A stretch of DNA of 64,000 nt from Aurelia coerulea (GCA_039566865.1 CM076959.1:11763501-11827500), one strand, 5' to 3'; numbered from the stretch's first letter, positions 51,756-63,055 are shown. Program-made: numbers and translations. Notes: a model not told the origin generated them from the letters alone.

Positions 51756-51983
51756 ACTTACATACTTATCTATACTGGTTGATTTCATTTCTTTGTCATG
51801 TCATCTTATGCAAGTCAATATATTCTGAGCGAGGAGTCCTATTTTGCAAAGCTTGAGTCATTTATGATTCGTTTGGAACGATAGAAAATAGAATTACTAT
51901 CTATCTACGACAAGTTACAACCAGTAGGCTTTAATGAGCTGTTATTCTATAGCTACTTATGTGTATGCCTACTTCAGATAAAT

Positions 51984-52036
51984 GAATAATAATAATAATT
52001 ATTATGATAATAGTAATAATAATAGTAATGATAATA
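51984..52036 (+). repeat. Imperfect (AAT)n tract
   Basis: AT-rich AAT/AGT repeats immediately before the T run of the next LINE fragment. Confidence 0.8.
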
Positions 52037-52620
52037 ATTTTTTTTTTTTTTTTGTATTATTTTCAATATAAAAATTTACAACAAGATTACCTAAACACTA
52101 CCTACAATCTACTATACCACACTACAAGAACGGGGACCAGGAGGAGCAAAATATCATGTCTACCCCCTGGAATTAATATAAACTAAAATACAACTAATAC
52201 AAAACTACTATACATACGCTACAACTAATACAGATAGAAATTCTAATTATAAAAACATTTTACAAATAAATATTTGAGCCGGTTTCACATTAGATGTCAG
52301 GCCAAAATATAATAGTGAACAATCGGTACGCCGGCCGAGGAAACAACAACGACAACAACTGTCCCCGTCACTGCTCCCCACCCAAGGTCCCCATCGCTCG
52401 AGACACCGCTATCGTGTCTGGATTTCTAATATAAGCCTAACATCCAATGTGAAACAGGCTTGCAAAGGAATATATGGACAGGACTCTACGACAAGAAACT
52501 TTACGAAAATGGACTTAGTGGTTTGGTGACGTTTAACTAGATTTACGGTGATCTCAACTGAAGCGACCAGTTGCGTGGATGAAATGTAGAGTCAACTCGA
52601 GTATATTTCTGTTGAGGTCC
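52037..52620 (-). pseudogene. 5'-truncated LINE 3' end between (AAT)n tracts
   Basis: The minus strand ends in a poly(A) tail (T run 52037-52053). Its coding remnant near 52555-52620 reads DLNRNILELTLHFIHATGRF, matching the fragment at 32697-33325. Confidence 0.75.
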
Positions 52621-52640
52621 TAACAATAATAATAATAATA

Positions 52641-52687
<47 letters not shown>
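52621..52687 (+). repeat. (AAT)n microsatellite
   Basis: About 20 AAT units, between the LINE fragment and the second Penelope-like element. Confidence 0.92.
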
Positions 52688-52688
<1 letters not shown>

Positions 52689-54859
52689 GGTTTTGTCAAA
52701 AGGGCTAAAGTTTGTTGTTACACCAAAAGAATTAGATTACTCGCAAATTAAAATTGATTTAGAAAATTTTGTTAGACGCTTCCGTTTGAAGTGGCATTTT
52801 AGGGAGTCGGAGGAATTTTCGGAATACCCAGTTTTTAGGCCAAAAAGTAAATTTAATCCTCGAAATAAAGATATTGCTATTGAGGTATATTTAAGTAAAT
52901 TAGAAGAAGAAATAATGAAGGTAGAAGCAAATGGTAATAATTTCAGTAATATTAGTAGGGAAAAGCGTGCGGCATTAAATGGTCTGAAGTCGGACCGATC
53001 GATCGTCATCAAGGAGGCAGATAAGGTATCGGAGGTGGTTGTTTGGGACAGGGAGGACTACATAAAAGAGGCAAATGGGCAATTAGGGGATCACACTGAG
53101 TATGAAAAACTTGATGGAGATCCTTCGGAAAGACTTCAGAGGATTATTTCTGACGCTCTAGAAACTGTGAAGGAATTGGGAGATATAGACGACTCAACTC
53201 TAAATTATCTTTTGATTAATAATCCTAGACTGGGTCGTTTTTATCTTCTGCCGACAATTCACAAGAGGTTGAATGGCGTCCCTGGGAGACCAGTTATTTC
53301 CAACTGTGGATATTTTACAGAGAATATTTCTGAGTTTTTAGACTATCGTTTACAACCTTTGGCTAAAACAGTAGTGTCGTACATAAAAGATACCAACCAT
53401 TTTCTGAAAAAACTGTCTGAACTGGGTGAAGTTCCTGAGGACGCCATTTTATGTACGGTGGATGTAGTTGGGTTGTACCCAAACATTCCACATGATGAGG
53501 GGCTGGAAGCACTGAGAGGGGCACTTGACCATCGAGAAAAAAAAACCGTCTCAACGGAATCTCTTACGGAGTTGGCACAAGTAGTTTTGAAAAATAATTG
53601 CTTTGAGTTTAATGGTGAGTTTTACCAGCAGCTACAAGGAACAGCTATAGGCACTAAATTTGCCCCTTCGTATGCAATTCTTTTCATGGCGGCGCTTGAA
53701 GAAAAATTATTGTCTAACGCGCAATACAAACCTTGGCTATGGTGCCGGTATATCGACGACATATTTTTGATTTGGCGGCACGGAGAGGATAAGCTTAAGC
53801 AGTTTATTGATTTTTTAAACCTAGCGCATCATTCAATAAAATTTACAGCAGAATGGTCTAAGGAGACGGTGAGCTTTCTCGATGTTCAGGTGGTCAAAGA
53901 GGGCAATAAAATCATTACAGATTTGTTCACGAAACCGACAGACACTCATCAACTTTTGCACCGCACTTCCTGTCACCCTGGTCACACTAAAAAGGGGATT
54001 CCCTACAGCCAAGCGTTGAGAATAAGGAGAATCTGTTCGGAGGATCAATTTTTTGATAGGAGGGTGGGAGAACTTAAGGGGTGGCTGTTGAACAGAGGGT
54101 ATAAGGAAAAAGAGGTCGATCAGCAGATTGATAGAGTTCGTTCTTTGGATCGCGTAAACCTTTTGAATAGACAAACGAAAGACCAGGGTGACGGTAAGAT
54201 ACCGTTGGTGCTTACATACCATCCGGCCCTCAATAGGGTTTATGATATTCTTATGGAGAGTTCTAATGTACTTTTGGTTGATCAGGAACACAAAAAGTTG
54301 TTCCAAAACAAAGTTTTTTTGTCTTTCCGGAGGACCAAAAATCTTAAGGACCAACTGGTGAGGGCGAAATTACCCGATTCAGATGATGGGAGTATGTCGG
54401 TTAAGGGCTGTTATAAATGCAATGGCAGGAAAAGTTGTCAAATTTGTGGTTTAATCGAAGAGGGGGATAGTTTCAAAAATTCTGATGAAAACAGATCTTT
54501 TACCATTTTGTCGTGGAGGTACAACTGCAATTCAGAAAATGTCGTATATTTGTTGCCGTGTGAATGCTGCCACAAAAAAATATGTGGGCAGCACTAAAAC
54601 CAAATTCAGGCAACGATTTAATGTTTACAAATCGTACTTCAGGTCATACGCTCGCAAACATTATGAAGGCACGCTTGACAGGGGGAAAATGATTCCGCAG
54701 GCGAATTTTTTTAGCCATTTTTTCAAAACAGATCACCGCGGGAGATTGGATGTTAGTATAAAAATTATTGATGGGGCAGAAAACCTTTTTTTCGTTGCGC
54801 CGAAAGGAATTATTTTGGCAATATCGGTTGGGGACTTTCTTGCCAATGGGCCTGAATGA
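52688..54859 (+). pseudogene. Second Penelope-like element: RT + GIY-YIG, frameshifted
   Basis: A 634-aa frame (52693-54597) starts abruptly after the microsatellite at SKGLKFVVTPKELDY, so it is probably 5'-truncated. RT motif A is TVDVVGLYPNIPHDEG, motif B GTAIGTKFAPSYA and motif C YIDD. Next come a Cys cluster (CYKCNGRKSCQIC) and the GIY half NVVYLLPCECC. The frame then shifts in an A7 run near 54573-54579, and the second half (ATKKYVGSTKTKFRQRF, to about 54859) continues in another frame. A different lineage from the 34-42 kb element (similar to Neptune-type PLEs; inference). Inactive as it stands. Confidence 0.88.
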
Positions 54860-55399
54860 AAGGGCTGCAGATGTGGAGCTGGACATGTTTGCGTGCGGGG
54901 TGGCCTGAAATCTGCAGTTGCATTCATATCCAGAAGATTTGGTGGGTGTGGCTTTGCGGCCTTCTCCTGTTACTTCGTGTGCTTTTACACGTGGCGGTAG
55001 GGTGGAATCCCCTATCATGCTATTCTTGACTCAGCAGTTAGCGAGTCGTGGAAGGGTCATGGGGGAGGGCCGCGGGGTTTTCCGACTGAATCTTGTTGTT
55101 TGCCTTCTCAGTGCTTCCAGCCTCCTTGGAGACTGTAATGGGGGTCTTTTCGAGGGGCGGGTGATTCTGGGTCTCTTGGGGGTTGGGTCAGTGATTGGTC
55201 TGGTCCACTGGGGTGGATTTTAGCTAACGCTTTAAACTATAATAATGCTTCAAACTTGTTTACTCCAAAAAGTTCAAACTTTAGCATCATTTTTATCCCC
55301 ATTTGGGTCTTATTTCAATGGTAGTCACGCTTACTTAGGATGGATTTTAAAGTTTTTGGCTTTCAAGTTTAATCTAGGTTGTTTACCGTAGGATATAAA
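54860..55399 (+). mobile_element. Probable 3' region of the second PLE, left of the nested transposon
   Basis: Unusually G-rich non-coding sequence directly after the ORF remnant. It is interrupted at 55409 by the fold-back element and probably resumes at 58404. Confidence 0.5.
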
Positions 55400-55998
55400 A
55401 TGCTCGGTAAGATAGGCACTAAATCCTAACTGGCTAACGAGCTTGGCACGTGACACACTCTGAAACCAATCAATGGAACGGAAAACCGACCGGGAAATTT
55501 GAAAAGTCAAATTTAGGCCGTTTTTGGACGATTTTGCCACCCTTCACCAAAAAAAAATTGTACGGAAGGAAAATAAAGATTTTCAAAAAATTCCTTCACA
55601 GACGTGTTCCCAATACTTGAATACATGCCTGTTCACGGGGGCTAAGAATTATCTCAAAATCTGAAGAAATGCCGAAGTTTTGAATTCGACCTCACTGACC
55701 TCACTGTAGCGTGTCATAGTAAAAACCTCAGTAAACACAGAAACGTATTCTTCACATGCATCTGGAGACTAAATGCTTTGCTTCGAAGTTCTTATTCTGT
55801 GTGTTAAGAATCTTTAGAACATCTTAAAAGATGCCAAGATTAGAGCACTACAGCATCTGAATCTTTTTTAGTTTGAAGCTAACTTGAATACCACCGGTGA
55901 TTTCCAATATTTAATGCTGATGGGTAGGTGAAAAATGGGAAGATTTGCACTGCACTGGCCTAATAAAACATCACACTGTCGTTATAAATAAGGACGAA

Positions 55999-56455
55999 TT
56001 AACAGATACTTACATTTCTATCTTGCAAAATGAGGACCACAAACTGAAAATATGTAGCAGCACAAATGCCAAAAAGTATTTCAACTGGTTTTAATGGCAA
56101 AAATCCACTTTTTTGACCGTAATCTGCAGCCAGTTTCTCCAACAAATCGTTCAGACTTTCCTCTTGCAACTTCATTGTCAATAGAAAGGACGCGGAAATT
56201 TCAGTGATCATCTGCATGCTTGCTGGTCATCATCAAATAACATACAATTCCAATGAACTTTGAATAAATAACAATTATTTCAGGAATGGCAAGAGCTGTA
56301 ACATCCAACGTGGCCAGAACGAAAGATTTTGTGACGTCCTCTTCGATAACCATTGCTCCCATTCCTTTATCCAATTCTGCTCTCATATTTGTGAGACTGA
56401 GATCATAAGAGAGGGAATCAGCAATTACATGAACCAAAACATCATATAAATTCAT
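55999..56455 (-). pseudogene. Coding-like segment in the left arm
   Basis: Two frames follow each other on the minus strand: MNLYDVLVHVIADSLSYDLS ... TALAIPEIIVIYSKFIG, then MITEISASFLLT ... LPLKPVEILFGICAATYFQF. The second ends at LQDRN followed by a good donor (AAT|gtaagt). A gtatgt...cag stretch of only 34 nt separates the two frames. It looks like captured exon sequence of an unidentified, partly hydrophobic protein. Confidence 0.5.
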
Positions 56456-57346
56456 GAATTGTGTTCTTGCTTTTTAGCACAAGAAATGGCTATCATCTCG
56501 TCTAGCAGGTACATGAAATGAATATGAAATACAAAATTTAATTTTGCGAAAGATCACAATAACAACGAACGGAAGAAATGTACATCTTCTTTTTAATGTG
56601 AAAAATAGATTGGCCATTTCTGCAAAATAACATTTGAAATACTATCTTTACAGCTCCTTCATATCAATTTCACATTTCATGCGGATATCATAGAAAAATA
56701 TCTATCTTTGGACTACCAAAGGCCATTCATTAGAAAATCACTCCTTTACTGTCAAACAACACAGCAGCATTGAGCACAACTGGACATGACACTTTGTAGA
56801 CTCAACGCATATTTTCTGTGAGATGAAAAAACTTCGACTCCCCATAGACTGAAGTTTCTTAGAATTCTTATTCTCGTTTGACCGTATAGGGGTGATTTTC
56901 TAATGAATGGCCTCTGGTAGTCCAAAGATAGATATTTTTCTATGATATCCGCACAAAATGTGAAATTGATATGAAGGAGCTGTAAAAATAGTATTTCAAA
57001 TGTTATTTTGCAGAAATGGCCAATCTATTTTTCACATTAAAAACACTAGAGGTCATCCATTAGAAAATTCACAAATCTAATGAATGGCCTTTGGTAGTCC
57101 AATTTTTCTATGATATCCGCACAAACTGTGAAATTGATATGAAGGAGCTGTAAAAATAGTATTTCAAATGTTATTTTGCAGAAATGGCCAATCTATTTTT
57201 CACATTAAAAACAAGATGTACATTTCTTCCGTTCGTTGTTATTGTGATCTTTCGCAAAATTAAATTTAGTATTTCATATTCATTTCATGTACCTACTAGA
57301 CGAGATGATAGCCATTTCTTGTGCTAAAAAGCAAGGGACATAATTC

Positions 57347-57803
57347 ATGAATTTATATGATGTTTTGGTTCATGTAATTGCTGATTCCCTCTCTTATGAT
57401 CTCAGTCTCACAAATATGAGAGCAGAATTGGATAAAGGAATGGGAGCAATGGTTATCGAAGAGGACGTCACAAAATCTTTCGTTCTGGCCACGTTGGATG
57501 TTACAGCTCTTGCCATTCCTGAAATAATTGTTATTTATTCAAAGTTCATTGGAATTGTATGTTATTTGATGATGACTAGCAAGCATGCAGATGATCACTG
57601 AAATTTCCGCGCCCTTTCTATTGACAATAATGTTGCAAGAGGAAAGTCTGAACGATTTGTTGGAGAAACTGGCTGCAGATTACGGTCAAAAAAGTGGATT
57701 TTTGCCATTAAAACCAGTTGAAATACTTTTTGGCTTTTGTGCTGCTACATATTTTCAGTTTGTGGTCCTCATTTTGCAAGATAGAAATGTAAGTATCTGT
57801 TAA
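57347..57803 (+). pseudogene. Coding-like segment in the right arm
   Basis: Inverted copy of 55999-56455. The first frame (84 aa) is identical in translation; the second differs at a few residues (APFLLTIML against ASFLLTMKL, FGF against FGI). Ends with the same donor-like AAT|gtaagta at about 57789. I do not recognise the parent gene. Confidence 0.5.
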
Positions 57804-58403
57804 TTCGTCCTTATTTATAACGACAGTGTGATGTTTTATTAGGCCAGTGCAGTGCAAATCTTCCCATTTTTCACCTACCCCTCAGCATTAAATATTGAAA
57901 ATCGCCGGTGGTATTCAAGTTAACTTCAAACTAAAAAAGATTCAGATGCTGTAGTGCTCTAAGTTTGGCATCTTTTAAGATGTTCTAAAGATTCTTAAAC
58001 ACACAGAATAAGAACTTCGAAGCAAAGTATTTAGTCTCCAGATGCATGTGAAGAATACGTTTCTGTGTTTACTGAGGTTTTTACTATGACACGATACAGT
58101 GAGGTCAGTGAGGTCTAATTCAAAACTTCGGCATTTCTCCAGATTTTGAGATAATTCTTAGCCCCCGTGAACAGGCATGTATTCAAGTATTGGGAACACG
58201 TCTGTGAAGAAATTTTTTGAAAATCTTAATTTTCCTTCCGTACAATCTCTTTTTGGTGAAGGGTGGCAAAATCGTCCAAAAACGGCCTAAATTTGACTTT
58301 TCAAATTTCCCGGTCGGTTTTCCGTTCCATTGATTGGTTTCAGAGCGTGTCACGTGCCAAGCTCGTTAGCCAGTTAGGATTTAGTGCCTATCTTATGCTC
58401 GGT

Positions 58404-58471
58404 TGCTTTGTAAAGTTTAGCTGAAGAAGATTTTTAAATCGAAACGCACGAAATCTTAACAGTGTTGTTTT

Positions 58472-58472
<1 letters not shown>
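58404..58472 (+). mobile_element. Probable 3' end of the second PLE, with hammerhead-like motif
   Basis: After removing the fold-back element and one target duplication, this joins 55399. CTGAAGA at 58420, stem GATTT/AAATC, then CGAAACG gives the CUGANGA...GAAA pattern. Flanking GTTTAG/CTTAAC are nearly complementary. It ends at the next (AAT)n. Confidence 0.45.

Positions 58473-58542
<70 letters not shown>
58473..58542 (+). repeat. (AAT)n microsatellite
   Basis: About 23 units, directly before the R4/Dong-type element. Confidence 0.92.
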
Positions 58543-60857
58543 GAGGAGATGACAGAATTAAACCATAAGCAAGAAGACAGAAATTGAAGAAGGAAAGGTT
58601 AAGGAACAGTTAAAGAAGATTCCGAACTGGAAGGCCCCAGGGCCTGATGGAGTGCAGGGCTTCTGGATCAAGAACTTGAATGGACTCCACAACAGAATCG
58701 CTGAGCAGCTCAATGAAATAATTAGAACTGGTGTTGTGCCGACATGGATGACAACAGGTAGGACAGTGTTGTGTGTGAAAGATATTAGAAAAGGTAATGC
58801 TGCGGACAACTATAGACCGATATCGTGTCTACCACTTATGTGGAAAGTGTTGACAGGGATAGCTGCAGATCAGATTTACACGTATATGGAAGAGAGAGAG
58901 TTTTTCCCAGATGAGCAAAAGGGGTGTAAAAGAAGAGCAAGGGGCACAAAAGATCAGCTACTTATCGACAAGACCATTATCAAGAATTGTAAAAGAAGAC
59001 ACACAAATCTCGCCATCGCATGGATTGACTATCGTAAAGCTTACGATATGATACCACATTCGTGGATAATAGAATGTCTTAACATGATTGGTGTTGCAGA
59101 AAACCTCAAAGAGCTATTACTAAGAAGCATGCCTCGTTGGAAAACGATATTAACAGCAGGGAAAGAAGAATTAGGAGAAGTAACCATTCAGAGAGGAATC
59201 TTCCAGGGTGACTGCTTGTCCCCGCTACTTTTTGTGATTTGTCTTCTACCAATGTCAATGGTGCTGAGAAAGTGTAAGGCTGGATATCAACTTGAAAAGG
59301 GAAAAACGAAAGTAAATCACCTCCTCTTCATGGATGATTTGAAGTTATTTGCAAAGGATGAAAATGAGATTGATTCACTGGTAAGAACTGTAAGTGTTTT
59401 CAGTGAGGACATTGGTATGATGTTTGGAGTTCAGAAGTGCGGAGTGGTTGTAATGAAAAGAGGAAAAGTTATGAATAGTGATGGTGTACAACTGCCAAAC
59501 GGTGAAACAATTAAAAGTGTCGGTGAAGAAGGATATAAGTCTCTTGGTATGCTGGAGATAGACGAGATTATGAATCAAACTATGAAAGGGCTTGTTCAAA
59601 AGGAATACCTTCGAAGATTAAAAAAGATACTTAAATCAAGACTGAATGGAAAGAATATAATCATAGCAATAAATACATGGGCTGTGTCATTGCTGAGGTA
59701 TGGAGCTGGTTTGATAAACTGGACCAAGAATGAACTACAACAACTTGATAGAAAAACGAGAAAGAAACTTACCATGTATGGAACGTTCCACCCTAAAAGC
59801 AATGTGAATAGACTGTATTTAACAAGGCAGGAAGGAGGGAGGGGCTTGATTGGAGCTGAAGAGACTGTACGAAGTGAGGAGAATAGTCTTGGCTGGTATG
59901 TGATGAACAATGACCACGAAATAATGAGATCGGTTGAAAAAGAAGGAATATTGAGATTAAATGAAATCAAAGACCCAAGAGTATGGAAACGACAGAACAA
60001 AGAACAGCATAAGAATGGGTGGGTAGATAAACCGCTACATGGGCAAACAGCTGCTGCTACAAAAGATTTGATGGATAAAGATAAGAACTGGAATTGGTTA
60101 AAACATGCAGGATTAAAGAAAGAAACAGAGAGCACCATATTTGCAGCGCAAGAGCAAGCAGTGGGAACAAATTCTGTAAAAAACATCATTTACAACGAAA
60201 ATGTATCAAAAGAATGCAGACTGTGTGGAGAAGCGGATGAAACAATTGCACACATTGTTTCTGAGTGTCGACAGCTAGCACAAGTACAATATAAAGGCTG
60301 GAGACATGACAAGGTAGCTCAAATTGTCCACTGGAAGTTATGTCAAAAACTAGGATTAGACCATGGAGATAGATGGTACAACCATAAAGTAGAGAGTGTG
60401 ATTGTGACAGAAGACTTTAGGTTATTATGGGATTTTCCCATACAGACAGATCATCGACTGGAGGATAACCGACCAGACATTGTGTTTGAAAACAAAAAGG
60501 ATCGATCGTGTTTGCTGATTGACATATCCTGCCCCTTCGATACAAGAATTGAAAGAAAAGAAAAGGAAAAAATTGAGTTGTATCAAGACTTGAAGAGGGA
60601 GATCAAGAGGTTATGGAACGTGAGGGATGTTAAGATTGTACCAATAATCATTGGGGCTCTGGGTACCATTGGAAAGAACTTTGAGAATTTGTTGAAGAAA
60701 ATTGAAGTGGAGTGCAGCACAGAACTTTTACAAAAAGCGTGTCTGTTGGGAACTGCAAAGATCCTGAGAAAAGTACTGGATACCTAAGGCCAAGGGACTT
60801 GACTTGCTATCCAGCAGTTAACCGGCAGTCAACATCAACGCCGAGTGAATATTGAAC
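58543..60857 (+). mobile_element. R4/Dong-type non-LTR retrotransposon, 5'-truncated
   Basis: Lies exactly between two (AAT)n tracts and encodes an RT with a C-terminal restriction-like endonuclease. Dong-type elements are known to insert in TAA repeats, which fits the flanks. The reading frame is already in the RT region at its left end, so the 5' part is missing. Confidence 0.85.
58562..60787 (+). CDS. RT with restriction-like endonuclease (R4/Dong clade)
   Basis: The frame is open from 58562 and includes [13 protein letters not shown] before the GTG at 58652, from which residues are numbered (711 aa). [15 protein letters not shown], motif [11 protein letters not shown] with Asp126, motif [14 protein letters not shown], motif C FMDD at 226-229. 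A CCHC cluster [18 protein letters not shown] (522-539) precedes the endonuclease: RPD at 607-609 and LLIDISCP with Asp624, the PD...D signature of REL-endo LINEs. No stop or shift inside, but no true start codon either. Confidence 0.88.
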   Translation, partial: TISKKTEIEEGKVKEQLKKIPNWKAPGPDGVQGFWIKNLNGLHNRIAEQLNEIIRTGVVPTWMTTGRTVLCVKDIRKGNAADNYRPISCLPLMWKVLTGIAADQIYTYMEEREFFPDEQKGCKRRARGTKDQLLIDKTIIKNCKRRHTNLAIAWIDYRKAYDMIPHSWIIECLNMIGVAENLKELLLRSMPRWKTILTAGKEELGEVTIQRGIFQGDCLSPLLFVICLLPMSMVLRKCKAGYQLEKGKTKVNHLLFMDDLKLFAKDENEIDSLVRTVSVFSEDIGMMFGVQKCGVVVMKRGKVMNSDGVQLPNGETIKSVGEEGYKSLGMLEIDEIMNQTMKGLVQKEYLRRLKKILKSRLNGKNIIIAINTWAVSLLRYGAGLINWTKNELQQLDRKTRKKLTMYGTFHPKSNVNRLYLTRQEGGRGLIGAEETVRSEENSLGWYVMNNDHEIMRSVEKEGILRLNEIKDPRVWKRQNKEQHKNGWVDKPLHGQTAAATKDLMDKDKNWNWLKHAGLKKETESTIFAAQEQAVGTNSVKNIIYNENVSKECRLCGEADETIAHIVSECRQLAQVQYKGWRHDKVAQIVHWKLCQKLGLDHGDRWYNHKVESVIVTEDFRLLWDFPIQTDHRLEDNRPDIVFENKKDRSCLLIDISCPFDTRIERKEKEKIELYQDLKREIKRLWNVRDVKIVPIIIGALGTIGKNFENLLKKIEVECSTELLQKACLLGTAKILRKVLDT

Positions 60858-60892
60858 AATAATAATAATTATAATGATAATAATAATAATAA
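60858..60892 (+). repeat. (AAT)n tract
   Basis: AAT/GAT repeats between the two R4/Dong-type copies. When translated they give a false Asn-rich N-terminus. Confidence 0.88.
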
Positions 60893-61885
60893 GGATAAAG
60901 TAATGCTAGACGACAAAGAAATGATGAAATCATGGAAAGAGTGTTGGAAAACAATTAAGGGGAGAACGAAAGCTGGAATTGAAAGCAAAAGGAAAGAAAA
61001 TTACTCAGAGAAGCAAATGCAAAGTTGGATGTTCAGAAATCAAGAAACTGAATGCAGTGCATGGTTAAACTGCAATATGGGCCCTAGGAAAACATCTTCA
61101 ATAATTAATCTACAAGAACAAATGGTCGAAACGCGAAAATGGAAAGCCATTAGAGGCATTGCGGTAAGAGATGAGAACTACAGACTTTGCGGAGAGTACA
61201 GTGAAACAGTTGAACACGTACTCGCTGGATGCAGGGTTATTGCCGGCACAGAGTATTTGCGAAGGCATGATAACGCCCTGAATGTATTGGCTGTTGCATG
61301 GTGCAAACAACAAGGAATATTGGATGATAAGATCTTATGGTATTAGCAAAACTGGGGGAAAGGCCATGTTGTCGAAGGTAATGAAAGCAAGATGCTGTGG
61401 GATTTTGAATACAAACTGAGAGTAACTGAAAGATCGAGGAGACCGGACTTAACACTGGAAGATGGTGCAAATAAAAAGATTTGGATAGTAGACATGGCGT
61501 GCCCACAAGAACATAATATAAGTGATAAACACAGAGGAAAACTGAACAAATACCAGCAGCTGACATTCACAACTAGAGAGCAAAGACCAGGATATGACGT
61601 TGAGATCTTGCCGTTGATAATTGGGTGTTTGGGGGGTGGAATTAAACGATTGGAGGAACAAGTTACAAAGATAATGAATAACAGGAAAGATGTAGAAGAG
61701 ATATGTCAAACTATGCAAAAGACGGTGCTGATGGAAAGTGATACCATCATGAAGAAATTTATGAGCGGAATTATCCAGCAATCATGACTCTATGACTTTG
61801 TAGATATGACTTTTAATTATTAGACTAGCAAAAATTGGTAGTCTACAACATCATTAGGCTGTATTTATAGCAGTTATATCGTTTT
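60893..61885 (+). pseudogene. Second R4/Dong-type fragment, one in-frame stop
   Basis: It begins within the region before the CCHC cluster (YRLCGEYSETVEHVLAGC) and runs through the endonuclease: RRPDLTLEDGANKKIWIVDM then ACPQ. A TAG at 61344-61346 (KILWY|QNWGKGHVVEG) interrupts one continuous frame that ends at 61787. The RT is missing. A different family from the upstream copy, with a 3' tail running to the next (AAT)n. Confidence 0.82.
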
Positions 61886-61905
61886 ATAATAATAATAATA
61901 ATAAT
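61886..61905 (+). repeat. (AAT)n tract
   Basis: Terminates the second R4/Dong-type copy. Confidence 0.85.
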
Positions 61906-62149
61906 GCTATGTGTTCATACCTACCATACCGGGCGATTGAAAATACTTGCACATTTAGGAAGATCACCAGAATTAGGTTATGTTACCGACCTATGAGTTT
62001 CTTATATTTGTGATTGTATCGAAGACCAAAGAAATTTCATAGGTGGTCGTTATTTTGTCCTTCTGGGAGAGAGACTGGAATTACAGTATGACCATTTTTG
62101 ATTACGAAGTCCACTTTGTAATCTAAGAAGGGGCTTCGATGTCAGTCAG
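61906..62149. other. Intergenic sequence, nothing recognised
   Basis: No supported feature. Confidence 0.35.
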
Positions 62150-62153
62150 TCAG

Positions 62154-62250
62154 AAAGAAAGAAAGTAAGTAAGTAAGTAAGTAAGAAAGTCAGAAAGAAA
62201 GTAAGAAAGTAAGTAAGTAAGTAAGAAAGTAAGAGAGTAAGTAAGAAAGC
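62154..62250 (+). repeat. (GTAA)n/(GAAA)n simple repeat
   Basis: Runs of AAGTAAGTAAGTAAG mixed with AGAAAG units. Confidence 0.88.
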
Positions 62251-62255
62251 GATAT

Positions 62256-62450
62256 TCAAGGGCACATTTGCAGCATCTTTGGGCACATATGCAACACACT
62301 TTGTTGGCACTTTTGCAACATCACGGCACAATTGCAACATTTGAGGCACATTTGCAACTCAAAGGCACATCTGCAGCATGGCACAATTGCAACTTGGGGC
62401 ACAATTGCAACCTCAGTGGCACATTTGCAACAGGGCACAAATGCAGCTTT
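62256..62450 (+). repeat. Degenerate GGCACAnnTGCAAC minisatellite
   Basis: About ten copies of GGCACA(T/A)(T/A)TGCA(A/G)C, each followed by a variable spacer of 4-10 nt. The core TGCA is kept; the spacers are not. Confidence 0.75.
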
Positions 62451-62619
62451 TCAGTACGAGGCTGACAAGCATTTTTAAATATCGCCATTTTCGGTCAATG
62501 GAGCTGTGCGTTTTTTGTTGGCTGGTTTTTCACAGATTAAAGTTATCGATTATCGAACATGTAAGTTTTAAAAATTTTGAAATGTTATGATTTACTCATG
62601 TTTAGTTTTAATTGATAGC

Positions 62620-63055
62620 AGTGAATGGCTTCATTTAGGCTTACGGCTGTTATCGGCGGCAAAGCCATGCCGTGGCCTTCTTTTGTGTAGTTGACGGTTG
62701 GGCCTAAATAGGTCAGGAATTAAACGTTGTAATTTCACGCAGTCGGAGCTTCCTTGTGTGGTTTTTCGGCATTTAAATTGAACGTTGAACCGTACAGAGA
62801 AGGCCTTGACTGTAAAGTGAATATATTTTCAGTGAATGGCTTCATTTAGGCCTACGTCTGTTATCGGCGGCAAAAAAAGTCATGATATGCCATGCCATGG
62901 TCTTCTTTTGTGAAGTTGATGGTTGGGCCTAAATAGGTCAGCAATTAAAGCGTGGTAATTCATTAGTCAGAGCTTCCTTCTGTGGTCTTTTGGCATTTAA
63001 ATTGAAGATTGAACCTTATGGAGAACACCTCGACTGTAAAGTGGATATATTTTGC
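62620..63055 (+). repeat. 211-bp tandem duplication
   Basis: Two units start AGTGAATGGCTTCATTTAGG at 62620 and 62831. They share TGTTATCGGCGGCAAA, GGTTGGGCCTAAATAGGTCA, TCAGAGCTTCCTT-like and GACTGTAAAGTG blocks, with scattered differences. Confidence 0.85.

Larger units (their letters stand above)
55409..58394. mobile_element. 2986-bp fold-back transposon with ~1.3-kb inverted arms
   Basis: The ends AAGATAGGCACTAAATCCTA and TAGGATTTAGTGCCTATCTT begin arms that stay inverted for about 1.3 kb each (to about 56750 and from about 57070). A perfect 9-bp duplication ATGCTCGGT flanks it (55400-55408, 58395-58403). The middle repeats a ~150-bp unit (AAATGGCCAATCTATTTTTC, GATATCCGCACAAA, AATGAATGGCC) twice in the right half and once in the left. 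Very long TIRs and a 9-bp duplication fit Mutator-like elements (inference). Each arm carries a gene-like coding segment. No transposase seen. Confidence 0.88.

Noticed and set aside
53833..54354. 173-aa minus-strand ORF
   Set aside because: Antisense to the second Penelope-like RT; no independent homology.
57541..57585. A genuine 34-nt intron joining the two frames in the fold-back arms
   Set aside because: Too short for normal animal introns; an indel in captured sequence explains the shift equally well.
60852..60893. Asn-rich protein start MNNNNNYNDNNNN
   Set aside because: It is translated (AAT)n microsatellite, not a real N-terminus.
62146..62438. Cys/Val-rich repeat protein on the minus strand
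   Set aside because: It is the translation of the GGCACAnnTGCAAC minisatellite and the GTAA repeat.
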